In this document: one piece after another, positions 1 through 11,018 of the stretch | Position numbering within the stretch: the stretch's first letter is position 1 | Layout of the letters: the number at the start of each line of letters is the position of its first letter | Assembly: GCA_032622095.1 (NCBI GenBank) | Contig: CP136061.1 | Span: 122,152,754-122,216,753, forward strand | Direction of reading: 5' to 3' | Source: Siphonodentalium dalli | Lineage: Eukaryota; Mollusca; Scaphopoda; Gadilida; Siphonodentaliidae | Length of the DNA stretch: 64,000 nt | The notes under the pieces: model-generated | Database searches by the model: none | The model's input: the letters and a program-made list of their open reading frames with translations, nothing else | What the model was told of the DNA's origin: nothing | Translations under genes and position numbers: made by a program

Positions 1-1006
1 ACCCTATATCCGAGAAATGAACCCATTCTATATGACATTGACAATAATCTTACATAATGCCTATATAAAGGGGTTGATAAAGGGTCGGTACGGAAATCCC
101 AACCACAGATATATACCGTTGGCCTGAATCGATGGACATCCCACTTAACTGCCATTCCGACATTACAAATTCAAAAACAAATGAACAATGATCGAATTAT
201 AAAGAGCATGGTACCTGGGCCATTCCACAGTGTCACGGAGTGACACCTCACCCTTTTTCTGAGACAAAACACAGTGTAACACAAAATGTTGAAGCCTATT
301 CCCATATTTTATGTTTCCATTTCATAGGGTACATGTTGAAGAGTAAAATGACATATGATCCATTGGTATACTCACTAGGGTTTTGATTATACGGTGTGAG
401 CAAATTGCCGTCACGGAGTGACGCTCACAAAATGGGTCGGTGGGGGTATGCTCACATAAGGTGTTAATTGAGAGCAACTACTTGATATATTCTTATAAAA
501 CTTATTTCATATTTGAAGCAATGGCCCACCTTCAATATGAAATATGCGAATATTTATATGATGTATGGTAACATTTAATACACTGCAATATGTGAATGTC
601 ACTGAGTGACATCGAAATTGTCACGGAGTGACGAGTGAGATTGTTGTATAACAAATTGTCTTAATTTCCGACTTCTCGTCCACCAATTTGTTTATTCAGC
701 AATGTTTGAGTAAATTTGATCTCTAATTGTTGGTTTTGATAATGAATTGGACATATAAATGACCCATATAGCTTTATATGTATATTCTACTGTACTGACT
801 GTCTGAATACCCAAATACTTTGTCTGCCAATATTTATAGATCGATCCTCCAAATATGCTAATCTCACAGTGGCTATTTTAAAACTACCATTCCAAGTCAT
901 AGAGATCTCAAATACACATGCAGTAATGCCAGTATATATTGATTATCTGTTTACTGACTAAATTGGTTACTTTAATATTAAATGAGTAATTTGGCCCTTA
1001 GTATAT
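1..1006. other. non-coding flank with short palindromes
   Basis: No supportable coding region is seen. The sequence is AT-rich and contains several copies of a 13-bp imperfect palindrome, described separately. Confidence 0.5.
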
Positions 1007-1734
1007 ACTTATACTTATTATTTATGTGGGCAGTAGCCTCTATACGGGCGCCTGTGGCGCATAAGATACTATGGGTGGCGGGATGGGGTGGTGGGTGGGA
1101 ACTTATACTTATTATTTATGTGGGCAGTAGCCTCTATACGGGCGCCTGTGGCGCATAAGATACTATGGGTGGCGGGATGGGGTGGTGGGTGGGAACTTAT
1201 ACTTATTATTTATGTGGGCAGTAGCCTCTATACGGGCGCCTGCGGCGCATAAGATACTGTGGGTGGCGAGATGGGGTGGTGGGTGGGAACTTATACTTAT
1301 TATTTATGTGGGCAGTAGCCTCTATATCGGCGCCTGCGGCGCATAAGATACTATGGGTGGCGGGATGGGGTGGTGGGTGGGAAATTATACTTATTATATC
1401 AGTGGGGAAAATCGCTTTAAAATATATAACTACAATTAAAAATGTGCTATGTCTATGATTACAAAACTTACTCATTATGTATCTGTGAACTGGAAGTCTT
1501 AATTATATCACATTTGCAAATTTGTGATTTTGTCACTCCGTTCCGTGACAACAATTATATGTACCATATACATGCACTATAACAGTATCAGTATGAATTA
1601 TTTAATGTTCCATGAAAGAGAGCAACCCCAATGCCTTACTTTCATATGACTTAATACATGTGGATGTTCACAATTAAATCTCAATTAAACTAAACGTCTT
1701 GTTTTTGTCACGGAGTGACATGTCACGGAGTGAC
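231..1734. repeat. cluster of GTCACGGAGTGAC palindromes
   Basis: The 13-mer GTCACGGAGTGAC (5-bp arms GTCAC/GTGAC around GGA) occurs at 232-244, 410-422, 620-632, 1707-1719 and 1722-1734. Variants lie at 598-610 (GTCACTGAGTGAC) and 1532-1549 (opposite sense, with a 5-base expansion). The copy at 410 sits in a larger inverted repeat, GTGAGC to GCTCAC. I did not see the motif elsewhere in the window. Function is unknown; it could be the remains of one element or a protein-binding palindrome. Confidence 0.7.
1007..1398 (+). repeat. 94-bp minisatellite, about 4.2 copies, G-rich
   Basis: Units begin at 1007, 1101, 1195 and 1289, with a partial fifth at 1383, so the period is exactly 94 bp. Copies differ by only a few bases. 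Each unit has a GGCGCCTG(T/C)GGCGCAT core followed by a run of GGG and GGGG blocks separated by short spacers, which fits the G-quadruplex consensus on the + strand. Open frames on either strand here come from the repeat and are not genes. Confidence 0.9.
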
Positions 1735-2877
1735 AACAAGACCAAAACCAAGAAGAAATATTTTCCAAATCAAGGAATCGACAAACAAAATTAGTTAGGC
1801 TTTCTTAACATAACTTGTGGGGAAATACAATTACACAGAGTTAACTATTTTATTGCACATATTTATGACCTGGTGTCTACATGAAACTTGGAGGGTTAAA
1901 ACAACTGATTTGAACACAATTAAATATAATTGATAGGTGATTCTACATGTCTGTCATTTTATTACTGGAAGGGCTCAGAAAAAGTATTATATATCTCCGC
2001 GAAGTGGTCGACCTCAATTTCAATAATAATTTAGGTGCAGAAAATAATATTATGTTTTGAAATTTGAAATTTGAAATTGAACGGAACACCTATTCTGATA
2101 TATAAGTCACAGGGCAGCGAATAAAATGACGTTGGATGGGAAATTATGTCACTATATATACACCAGTGATTAAATTATTTAACTACATATATATATGCAG
2201 TCTTGGTGCGCATGCATGCAGTTCTGAGAGTGTAGATCCGTACCACGCATACAATGTGTGAGTCTGTGTCGCATTTCACGAGTAAATGCGTTATAACACA
2301 GCTCAACACCAGTTCCTCTCTATACCATACTTATACTTATAGCCACTTATAATACGTATGTTACCAATACCTAGACACTTATAATACATATGTTACCTGC
2401 CATAACCAGAAGGTATATATCAGCCAAAAACCTTGCAATAAAAGGAAAAATCAGCCCAATCTGATAAAAGTGTCGCAACTCTTAAAAGTGAACGGCCGGT
2501 TTCCAATATTGAAGTTGACCTGTATTTTGTGGTATTGAATTTCCATTTAGTTCATTAAAGTTATCATCCGCGTAAATGGCATATGAATAGAGATGATGCA
2601 GACGGGCTCATTATGTGTACGGCGCATTATGTATACGGACTGATCAAAAATGTAATAAAGATGCATCAATTGAGGGTACCAGGCTATATTTTAAGAAATT
2701 ATTTAAATTTGTATTTAGGTTCAAGTGTATACAAGTAATATGTTAATAACAATACTATCTTATTAGATATTTTTAGGTTTACTTTATATACATGTAATAT
2801 TTCACAAGTATATTTCAAAAAATATTTCAACAGAACGAGGCAGCTAGAAAACTGTGGTAGATCACATTTGGTTCACA
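1735..2877. other. non-coding, nothing recognised
   Basis: AT-rich sequence with short TATA-type simple runs (2150-2200). No gene, RNA gene or clear repeat was seen. Confidence 0.4.
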
Positions 2878-3108
2878 TTGTTGTTGTTGTAACTGGAGGT
2901 CTGGCACCCTGAATACATTGTTTAAATGGGCGCATAAAATTACATATGTTTAGGTTTAGTTTATAAGTAATATTTCGTTCTCAACTTTTTTTTTCTTCAT
3001 CACTATACGAAGCATGCAGAAGAAAACGGCGTTAAACCACATTCTTTATGTTGTTGTTGTAACTGGAGGTCTGGCACCCTGGATACATTGTTTAAATGGG
3101 CGCATATA
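2878..3108 (+). repeat. direct repeat pair, about 60 bp
   Basis: A segment at 2879-2941 (TTGTTGTTGTAACTGGAGGT onward, ending in GGGCGCATA) recurs at 3050-3110 with one or two changes. The copies are about 170 bp apart. They may be the long terminal segments of a small element or a simple local duplication. Confidence 0.7.
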
Positions 3109-5100
3109 ATGAGATTGCGTCATGCACAATGCGAATAAAAGGCCCACACTAATGTATTTGATGCCTGATTAATACTTAATGTACCGGTAAGATATACATA
3201 TTTTTCATAGAATTCCACACCTCAATTGCGAAATTACCACATGATCTTCATGAATTTATATACTTATAAGAGTCAGTCCTTTTGTGGATTTTCTAATCTT
3301 TGTATTATAAAGTAAGCTTTTGGATTGACGTGGTATATCATTGATTTATTTCGCTCAAACGAAATATCACAAGGACGTGTTGTTGTCGCTGCTTCTCATA
3401 CAGTATGATTGCTAGATCTGCCTTCCATAGAAAGTCACGTGTGTAATCTTCGTGACAACGATCGACCTCGTGTTCGTAAAAATGGCGACCCCCGAAACCA
3501 CGTGTTTGGTACTATTTTTTTTTAGAGATATGATGATCATACCTCATTAATATGAGACTTGTATTCGATTCTGTTGATATAATCAGATACACAAATTATA
3601 TATAACACAGTTTTATATAATTAAAGCTTTAGAATCGGTATAGTATATAAACTGTAAGTTTGGAGAAATTGTCCTAAAACTCCATTCAAATGCTGAAATA
3701 AGTAGAATGGTCTTGTCCTATGATATCTATCTAATATATTTAACCCATTTGGGTCGGTAAAATAGTCAATAATATATTATGAAGACTTTGACTGTTTTAA
3801 AAATATATAGGTGTGAATTACATAATTTAGGGCAATCACCCCTTATAACTTCAACATGATGAAGGCATTGAAGCGATTGAAGGTTAGGAGAAACCTATAC
3901 TATAGATAGATAGATAGCCATTTATGAAGAACATTTACTCAGCACACTCAGATGTATTGGTGCTGGTAGTGGGACGTGCTTTCAAGCATTTGCAATCTAG
4001 AATATGTGCATTTCTTACAAGCATTTCAACATCGTCGATGTTACCTTGAAATGTTAGTCGCTTGGCATTGAGTAATGGTTTTGAATTTTTGATATTGGTT
4101 GACCAAATGTAAACACATTCCTATGCATGTATACATGTAGGTGTAATTGTCTATTCAGTGTCAATGTTTCGTAATTTATGTAACTCATCAAAATAATTCT
4201 TTTGTTTCCCGTGGTATATACTGTTTTTCGTTCAGTTTTAAATTCACGCACCGACGAGTGCGCGAAAATCGTACACTGACGAGTGAGCGAAAAATAGAAC
4301 TGCCCGAATTTAAATACAGTAAGGTAGTAAATCACTGCGGTCAAATACTACCGGTATTTTAGGTACCAGTATAATTAAATTATTATCTGCATTTCTTTGT
4401 ACATGTATATGCGTGTGCATTTATAGCATATATGTACATCCTCGACTCAAATTAATGTATTTGTTTCATATTTATCATTGAATATAATAGAAGGCATGCT
4501 ATATACATGTAGGCTAAGGTTTTAATAAAATTTCTAAATGGTATCACAAAGAATAAAGTGAAAGTAAAGCAGGCGTTATCGCCCAAAATACAATAAAAAT
4601 GATTGACATATCTCAAATAAATGCACTAATCAGAATACATGGGGCATATGTTGCTTGTTTCCTATAAATAACTTACTCATGTACAACTCTGCAGTGATAA
4701 ATTCATTCCGGTTGCCATATTAACAGAGCTTAAACAAATTTTCACAATTAGTTCCCAGTGACTTTTTGCCATCTTAAAAATTCTCAATTTTGATATACAT
4801 CCTGGAAAGGACACCAGTGTTCTGACAATTAAGTATACTCAGAACACAATAATTACATCTATTTTTCAGAAAACCAGTGTCCTTCCCAGAATGCCCAAAT
4901 ATAATGTAGAATTTTAGATGTACCGCAACTCGACCCTGCATCTCTGATGAAAATTGTTTTTATTATTATATGAAATTATTATACCTCTTGTCTCTGACAA
5001 TGATTGCATATAAATAATTGATTAATCGTTGATTAATAGGCATGGTTAATCAATTAGGAAAATAGCTGTGTGTTTAAACATTAAATCAAGTTTGCTTTTG
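3109..5100. other. non-coding upstream region of the + strand gene
   Basis: No exon could be fixed here. A good Kozak ATG at 3482-3484 opens MATPETTCLVLFFF, but none of its GT sites gives the phase needed to join the exon at 5827. A (TAGA)n run lies near 3904-3917. The promoter of the + strand gene may be in this region but shows no recognisable motif. Confidence 0.35.
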
Positions 5101-5585
5101 TTGTCCCCCGACGTTTCTGTCGGAGGACTATAGAAATGACCCTCGTCCGTCCATGCGTCCGTCCGTGCGTCTGTCCGTGCGTCCGAGATTGGGTACCTTC
5201 ATGGTGTAATCAACTCCTCCTACAGTTTTAAACGTAGAGATTTGAAACTCTGGGATATTGTTCCTAACATGTTGGTGATTTGCAACATCTCTATAGCTAA
5301 TCAAAAATATAATTTTTTCCATATTTTTGGGGGGGTTTTCGACTTAGAAAATTTGGAACATTTTTGCCTTTTGGATGAGATTGGGTACCTTCATGGTGTA
5401 ATCAACTCCTCCTACAGTTTTAAATGTAGAGATTTGAATCTCTGGGATATTGTTCCTAACATGTTGGTGATTTGCAGCATCTATATAGCTAATCAAAAAT
5501 AATAAAAAATCCATATTTTTGGGGGGGTTTTCGACTTTGAAAATTTGGAACATTTTTGCCTTTTGGATGAGATTGGGTTCTCAAT
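5101..5585 (+). repeat. 192-bp tandem duplication with CCGTCC-rich head
   Basis: Two units start at 5185 and 5377 with GAGATTGGGTACCTTCATGG; a third begins at 5569 and stops. Each ends in a G7 run and TTTTCGACTT. A head of (C)CGTCCGTG repeats precedes them (5141-5185), and GACGTTTCTGTCGG at 5110 forms a small hairpin. The layout matches a dispersed repeat type with a CCGTCC-rich head also seen at 15.3, 26.5, 33.5 and 47.6 kb. Confidence 0.8.
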
Positions 5586-5777
5586 TTTAACTATCATGAT
5601 CAGCATTCCCATGTAAACCAGTATATACATGTATCTACCAGTATCTAAATATTGATAAACATGAATGAGACTTGGACAATTCTGGATGGGTTTGCAAATA
5701 AATATTTTTGATGAAGCACTTTTCATGTGACAAGGGAGGTACATGAGAACAGATAATAATATATATGAGCTGGTAGC

Positions 5778-5923
5778 ATGTCCATTTATTTGGTCTTTAT
5801 AGGGAATTTTATATTCTTCATTTCAGTTTTTGCTGGGGTGACGTGCCCAGAACCGTTAGGATGGTGTGCAACGTCCTGCTGCAACAACAACACTGAGTGC
5901 TGCCCAAGCATGTTTCCTCTAGA
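5778..5923 (+). CDS. exon of CYYR1/Shisa-like small membrane protein: signal region and cysteine-rich ectodomain
   Basis: The product is predicted to be a type I single-pass membrane protein. From an ATG at 5778 the exon reads a hydrophobic leader (residues 4-18, LVFIGNFIFFISVFA) and then an ectodomain CPEPLGWCATSCCNNNTECC, with paired cysteines as in CYYR1 and Shisa proteins. The donor is GA|GTATGA after 5923 (phase 2). It joins the acceptor at 9533 to make GA+C (Asp), and the whole three-exon frame stays open for about 153 residues. The start is uncertain: TTATATTCTTCATTTCAG ending at 5826 is a strong splice acceptor in phase 1, so the leader may instead come from an unseen upstream exon. 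The family is assigned by cysteine pattern and layout, not alignment. The N of NNTE is a possible glycosylation site. Confidence 0.7.
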
Positions 5924-6807
5924 GTATGATATACACTCAATTATATTTCTTTTTATAGCACTGAATTTGTAGGGCATATAATGGAATCGGCTTGTCTGCC
6001 CACAAAGTTTTGCTGAGCTTGTATTCCTACATTTTTCCATTACAGGGCAATTCCATGAATGATAGTAAAATTTAAAAAAAATGCCCTCATCATGTATAAT
6101 ATATTTTTCATGTCAAAGGAAGATCTGAAGATACTGGATATGTACTAGTATAATTGATCCATCAGGGTAATTTACTGCATACATAACCCATTTCCCTGTC
6201 ATAATATACTTTTTACAGAATGTTCCATTGTTTACATGAAAATTTATCTGTGCTGACCATTTAGCATCAAATAGAAGTGAAAGCAAAACCTAAGCATAAA
6301 CAATTGGCTTTGTAGCTAGACAATGTAATTTTTCAGATATTTTTAATCACATGGAATTGGATACCAAAATTGTGTATGATTTTCATTGAATGTAATTATC
6401 ATTAATGATCTTGGAATGAACTGCTTGTTAATATAGAATATTTTTGGAACTGACTTCACAATTTAATTCTTAGAGACAATAATCCTTATTTTCCTGAGAT
6501 TCTGAAATTGTAGTGCATCCTTACTTGTTTGGGAGGTACGTCCGTTACCAAAACCATTCTGCATACCGGTATATTGGTCAGAAAGAAAAGGTGGCAGTCC
6601 AATTGACCAACAAGGTGTTTCTTGCAATAATCAATTACATGCTCTAAACTCATAGTTTATTTGCTATTTTACCTAACTACTGCCTCATGGTCTTTTTTTT
6701 AAATCTTGCAACTTATATCTTTTTCGGAGTTTTGTGAAGAAATTGGACATTTGGGAAATCACAACATGACTACGGATAAAGTTTGGAATTAGTTGCAGTT
6801 TACACAC
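5924..6807. other. intron 1, unique part
   Basis: AT-rich intron sequence following donor GTATGA. No exon, RNA gene or repeat was recognised. Confidence 0.5.
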
Positions 6808-7259
6808 AAGCCTTGAAATAGTGTGTCTGTCATTGCAGAAAGAAGTCCCCAGATGGTGAATTTAGTGATGCTACCCTGCACAGTGAGCTAGCATCACTAA
6901 ATTCACCCTCTGTGGACCTAATTCTGCTTAGGCTTCATCTTCTTGGAGTATCTATTGTCTCAAATTAACATTGTTTTTAATTACTTTTTCCATTCTGTTC
7001 AGTTTCTATATCCCCATAATTTGCAGAAAATAATATGCATAATCGAGGTGACTAATGAGTGAACATCACCAATTTCAACCGGGGAACTTCAATCTGATCC
7101 TACTAGTAAGTCTCCCATAGCAGTTGAGACCTCACCAGAATGAGGTTCCCAGAGGTTGAATTTGGTGATGCTAGCCCACTATGCAGCATTCATGTAGCCT
7201 CACTAAATTTACCCTCTGGGGACCTCATTCTGCAAATGACAGACACTATTTCAAGGCTT
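6808..7259. mobile_element. foldback element, GCAGAATGAGGTCCCC family (full length)
   Basis: Terminal inverted repeats begin AAGCCTTGAAATAGTG and end CACTATTTCAAGGCTT, enclosing two smaller hairpins at 6838-6925 and 7135-7235. Each hairpin has arms built on GAATGAGGTCCCCAGAGGGT. The centre (6990-7110) is a conserved spacer. At about 452 bp this is the best full-length copy of a family with at least ten copies here. No coding capacity was seen, so it is a non-autonomous element of unknown superfamily. Confidence 0.8.
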
Positions 7260-7646
7260 CTTTATAAACTACTATTAATTCATAATATTAACAAGGGCTA
7301 ACTTGTTGTTTAATATGGGTCTTGATATAGCGAGCGAAGATACAATATAGCCTTTGGAAGTGTGGTTTCTCGCCAACATTGTCATCATAATCAAGTTATT
7401 TTCTATGACCTATTTCCTATGTTAAAAACACCTTATCTTTATGTTGTTTGTGCAATTGTCAATATTTAGCCAAATAGGAATTTGAGGGAAATTGTTTGTG
7501 AAGTAAATCTTATAACTTAAATCTTGAATTGTGGTACAAGTCACATTTTCTCCTGTATCAGACATAACAATCAATACCATCCTCATCAAAACACTGGTTG
7601 ACAAATTCAGCAAATGCTATTAAATCATACATATTTCAAGCATACC

Positions 7647-7851
7647 TACAGTAATGCTCTAAGTAATCAACTTCTTAACCACAGCAGAATTATGGGTAAC
7701 TTTTCAGGATTTAGTCGGAAATATGGCTTGTTGCCATTCATCGGAAAGCTCTCCCCGAAAGCTTTCTGATGAATGGCAACAAGCCATATTTCCGATTAAA
7801 TCCTGAAAAGTTACCCATAATTCTGCTGCAGTTAAGAAGTCGATTACTGTA
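7647..7851. mobile_element. TA-flanked MITE (TACAGTAATG family)
   Basis: Long inverted repeat from TACAGTAATGCTCTAAGTAA to CGATTACTGTA. The arms are about 95 bp and nearly perfect and meet at CTCTCCCCGAAAG. TA termini suggest a Tc1/mariner-type non-autonomous element. The right end is slightly shortened compared with other copies. Confidence 0.88.
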
Positions 7852-8096
7852 CATGCTTCATCTACCCAAATGATGTGTTTGAGATGTCTGGTAAATGGAA
7901 CTTGCATCTACATTTACTTTCGCATGCTTTAAATGACTCAACTTGGGATGGTCAGCTTCCCACCATTGCATTCCTTACAGGACTTATTAAAAAGCCTTGC
8001 AAATGTCATGCATGGGGATGTTTATGGGGCTTTGGCCTGTAGTCGCCATCAGAGTGCAAAGTCTGTAGTATACAAGTCTGATTTTGGTGTACCTTT

Positions 8097-8489
8097 CATT
8101 TGCAAAATGAGGTCCCAGAGGGTGAATTTAGTGATGCTATCCTGCATAGCGGGCTAGCATCACCAAATTCACCCACTGGGCACCTCATTCTGCATGGCCT
8201 CATCTGCTATGGGAGACATAGACTCAGATTGAAGTTCCCAAATGGTGAATATTGTGATGTACACCCATTGGGAACCTTGATTATGAAATGTATCTTCTGC
8301 CGATTTTAGGGATATACATGTAGAGAAACTAAACTAAAAACAAAATAAAATCTAAGTTTCTATAGAAATTTGATAATAAAGAAACTTTCAGCAGAATGAG
8401 GTCCCCAGGGTGAATTTAGTGATGCTAGCCTGCTATGTGGGATAGCGTCACTAAGTTCACCCTCTGGGGCCTAATTCTGCAAATGACAA
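8097..8489. mobile_element. foldback element, GCAGAATGAGGTCCCC family
   Basis: Two hairpin modules (8105-8195 and 8393-8480) flank the conserved spacer. The outer termini are CATTTGCAAAATGAGG and TCTGCAAATGACA. It is the same family as 6808-7259, with degraded outer ends. Confidence 0.75.
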
Positions 8490-8514
8490 TAAAATATACA
8501 GCTATAATCAGGCT

Positions 8515-9330
8515 TGGACGTATTATGTTACTGGTCTGTCCGTCTGTTCGCTTTTTTTTTTCATTTCCAGATGATAACTTTAGTAAGTCTGGACTGAATG
8601 AATGAAATTTAGTTTGTGAGATAAATAAAGATCAAGATCAAATTTTTTGTTCTTTCTGTCAATTTTCACCAGAGTTTTTCGATTATGGGTGATAACTTTA
8701 GTAAGTCTGAACTATATGGAATGAAATTTGGAATGTGAGTTTACTAGACCAAAATACAGTTTGAATTTGGGTGCCTCCCGCCAATTTTGATCAGAGTTAG
8801 GTCTGTTGGAATTACCATGGGCATAGTATGCCAAGCCAAGAGATACACTTTTTCGAAGAATGGATTCACTGTTTGTTGGTCCATCCGGTCATACAGTAAT
8901 GTTCTAAGTAATCGACCCCGAGAGCTTTCCGATGAATGGCAACAAGCCATATTTCTGACTAAATCCTGAAAAGTTACCCATAATTCTACTGTGGTTAAGA
9001 AGTCGATTACTTAGAGCATTACTGTATATCTCAGCCATGGGTTATAAAATGATGGTCGCGTTTTCCATTCTAGAGTTAACCTCCTTTGTTTATCTGGAAA
9101 TCTAGTTTTTTTTTAACATCCGCGCTGGTATCTCACCCATGGCTCATCAGACCTCAATAAATTTGGTATGGATGTTCGCCATCATGACTGCTTTCAAAAG
9201 AGTGCCCAATGATGTTTACATTTTCCGTTCTATAGTTATCCTTCTTCATCTACATGTATTTTGATATTGGTTTTCATCTTAGAAATGTTTCAATTTGTCT
9301 CCGTGGGTGTAAAGCAGCACCCGAGGTGAA
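8515..9330 (+). repeat. diverged dispersed repeat with CTGTCCGTCTG head
   Basis: After a CTGTCCGTCTGTTCG head, the phrase GATAACTTTAGTAAGTCTG occurs twice (8572 and 8692), followed by GGTATGGATGTTCGCC-type phrases near 9170. This layout resembles the larger dispersed repeats at 15.3 and 26.5 kb. A TA-flanked MITE interrupts it at 8892-9025. Confidence 0.55.
8892..9025. mobile_element. TA-flanked MITE, left arm mostly deleted
   Basis: It starts TACAGTAATGTTCTAAGTAA, jumps directly to GAGAGCTTTCCGATGAATGG, and then has a complete right arm ending GCATTACTGTA. About 70 bp of the left arm is missing. Confidence 0.85.
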
Positions 9331-9354
9331 ATTTCTTGTTGATAACAATTTCAT

Positions 9355-9495
9355 GACTGAAGCTTCCTGAAATTTGCGAAAACCCTGTGCCAATGCATTC
9401 TCTCATTAATGCGTGTCCCCCATAGGGGAGACTCACATGTATAAGAGAAGCAGTGACTCACCAGCGCAGCTCCCATCATGACAGGGTTATTAAAG
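9355..9495 (-). mobile_element. TTAA-type MITE fragment, CCCTTTCATGA family
   Basis: It contains AGCTTCCTGAAATTTGCGAA, CCAATGCATTCTC, ATAAGAGAAG and CAGCGCAGCTCCCATCATGA, all hallmarks of this family. The central hairpin is degraded and there are no clean TTAA flanks. It lies just 5' of exon 2. Confidence 0.65.
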
Positions 9496-9533
9496 TTTCA
9501 TGTTAATATGTAATTTTTTATCTGTCATTTCAG

Positions 9534-9700
9534 CTTTGGACCGGCAACTGGAGGAATCATAGCAGGATTTATATTATTCGTGGCCATTCTTCTTCTTGTA
9601 TTATACTGCTGTAAAAGGAAGTATTGCCCACAATGGAGGTGGAATGCTTGGAGCCATTGGGGAGTGGAAAGGGGATCTCGAGGAGAGGTCATTCAACAGG
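9534..9700 (+). CDS. exon 2 of CYYR1/Shisa-like membrane protein: transmembrane segment
   Basis: The acceptor is TATCTGTCATTTCAG ending at 9533; the donor is CAACAGG|GTTAGT. The exon encodes DFGPATGG, a membrane helix of about 20 residues (IIAGFILFVAILLLVLY), then CCKRKYCPQW and WRWNAWSHWG. The CC at the cytoplasmic face could be palmitoylated, and the basic KRK stop-transfer puts the C-terminus in the cytosol. The exon is 167 bp, enters in phase 2 and leaves in phase 1. It completes Asp49 and continues into Ala105 at the next exon. The Trp-rich juxtamembrane stretch is unusual and may define a subfamily. Confidence 0.85.
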
Positions 9701-10552
9701 GTTAGTATAAATTCTCTTATAGTTTGTTGCATTTTTCCTTTAGATCCAACATGATCTGGCCAGCCCTAGCTGAAATTTACCTGTTTGTACATAATTGCAC
9801 AAATAGTAATTTAAGTACATTATGATTTGACAACAAAAAAGTTTAATATAACACTCAAAGTATACGCGGATATCAAAATTAGTGTGGACAAAGAATTTTC
9901 ATTGCAGCAAGTGACTGGCTCAGTCACTGATTGGTAGAAAATATCTGCTGATAATTATTTTTATTGGCAGCTTTGAAAAGGTCCAATCAACAATCTGATG
10001 AAAGTTCACTAAATATCACTATGCCTCTGTCTTGGGGAATGAATCAATGGGAATGAAATTCAAGGAAGTAGTTTAGGGCTGTCATGATGAATTGTATAGT
10101 AGATTTAATAGGTAGTTATGCACATACAGTAATGCTCTAATTAATCGAATCCTTAACCACAGCAGAATTATGGGTAACATTTCAAGATTTAGTCGGAAAT
10201 ATGGCTTTTTGCCATTCATCGGAAAGCTCTCGGGGAACAAGCCATATTTCCGACTAAATCCTGAAAAGTTACCCATAATTCTGCTGTGGTTAAGGAGTCG
10301 ATTAATTAGAGCATTACTGTAGTTGATCACAATTTTCTATAGCCTATCGATATCATCAGTATTAATTCCTTCATGCATTTCCTGGTCTATCTTTATTTTT
10401 TATAGTAATTCTGTTGTGTCCGTGTTTTGCTGTCATATACTTGCTTTTTTAGTTATTTTCTCATCGAGTTACAACATTTGCAGGCTACAGATATAGCACT
10501 GTTTCCGGTAATCTCATATATAAAATTCTTTTATATCTTCTATTTTCATTGT
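9701..10552. other. start of the 27-kb intron 2
   Basis: Intron sequence with no exon seen. It holds one TA-flanked MITE, listed separately. Confidence 0.45.
10125..10321. mobile_element. TA-flanked MITE (TACAGTAATG family)
   Basis: Arms run from TACAGTAATGCTCTAATTAA to GCATTACTGTA. The centre is shortened: the right arm starts at GGGGAACAAGCC and lacks the GAATGGC part. Confidence 0.88.
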
Positions 10553-10806
10553 TTAACCCTTTCTATACTGAATGGATTCTCCTGTTCAGTTACAAAAGTA
10601 TACATCGGAAGGGTCTATTATTAATTTGAAGGGGTGTTCATGAAAAATCAGCAGAAGACAGAATGACGAAAAGATAATACAATATTCGTTGGTGGGAAAT
10701 GCTCAGATAATAAGTTCAACAAACAACCTATTTGTTGAACTTATTATCTGAGCATTTCCTAAGGGATAACTACTCGTCAATGAGTATTTAGTATAGAAAG
10801 GGTTAA
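10553..10806. mobile_element. TTAA-type MITE, CCCTTTCTATACT family
   Basis: Flanked by TTAA with ends TTAACCCTTTCTATACTGAA and TTTAGTATAGAAAGGGTTAA. It contains an inner hairpin with arms GGAAATGCTCAGATAATAAG (10697-10716) and its complement (10737-10757). No coding capacity. The right TTAA (10803-10806) is also the left TTAA of the next element. Confidence 0.85.
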
Positions 10807-11018
10807 CCCTTTCAGTGCCAACTCCGATTTTTGTATCAACCCATATTTCCTTGATCATTTTTCAAATTTATTGATTATATTAATGTGATACATTGTTGGA
10901 AAGAGCTCTTAGAGCTCTTTCCATCAATGTATCAGGTTATTATAATCAATAAATTTGAAAAAATGATCAAGGAAATATGGGTTGATACAAAAATCGGACT
11001 TGACACTAAAAGGGTTAA
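10803..11018. mobile_element. TTAA-type long palindrome, CCCTTTCAGTGCC family
   Basis: A near-perfect 216-bp inverted repeat. The arms of about 105 bp meet at GAAAGAGCTCTTAGAGCTCTTTC. Ends are TTAACCCTTTCAGTGCCAAC and ACACTAAAAGGGTTAA. Relatives lie at 58603 and 59089. A 73-residue frame on the + strand is only the arm read through. Confidence 0.9.

Noticed and set aside
3482-3523. MATPETTCLVLFFF as the signal-peptide exon of the + strand gene
   Set aside because: Neither the GT after ACC AC nor the one after TTG gives the phase-1 end needed to join 5827 without an immediate frame break.
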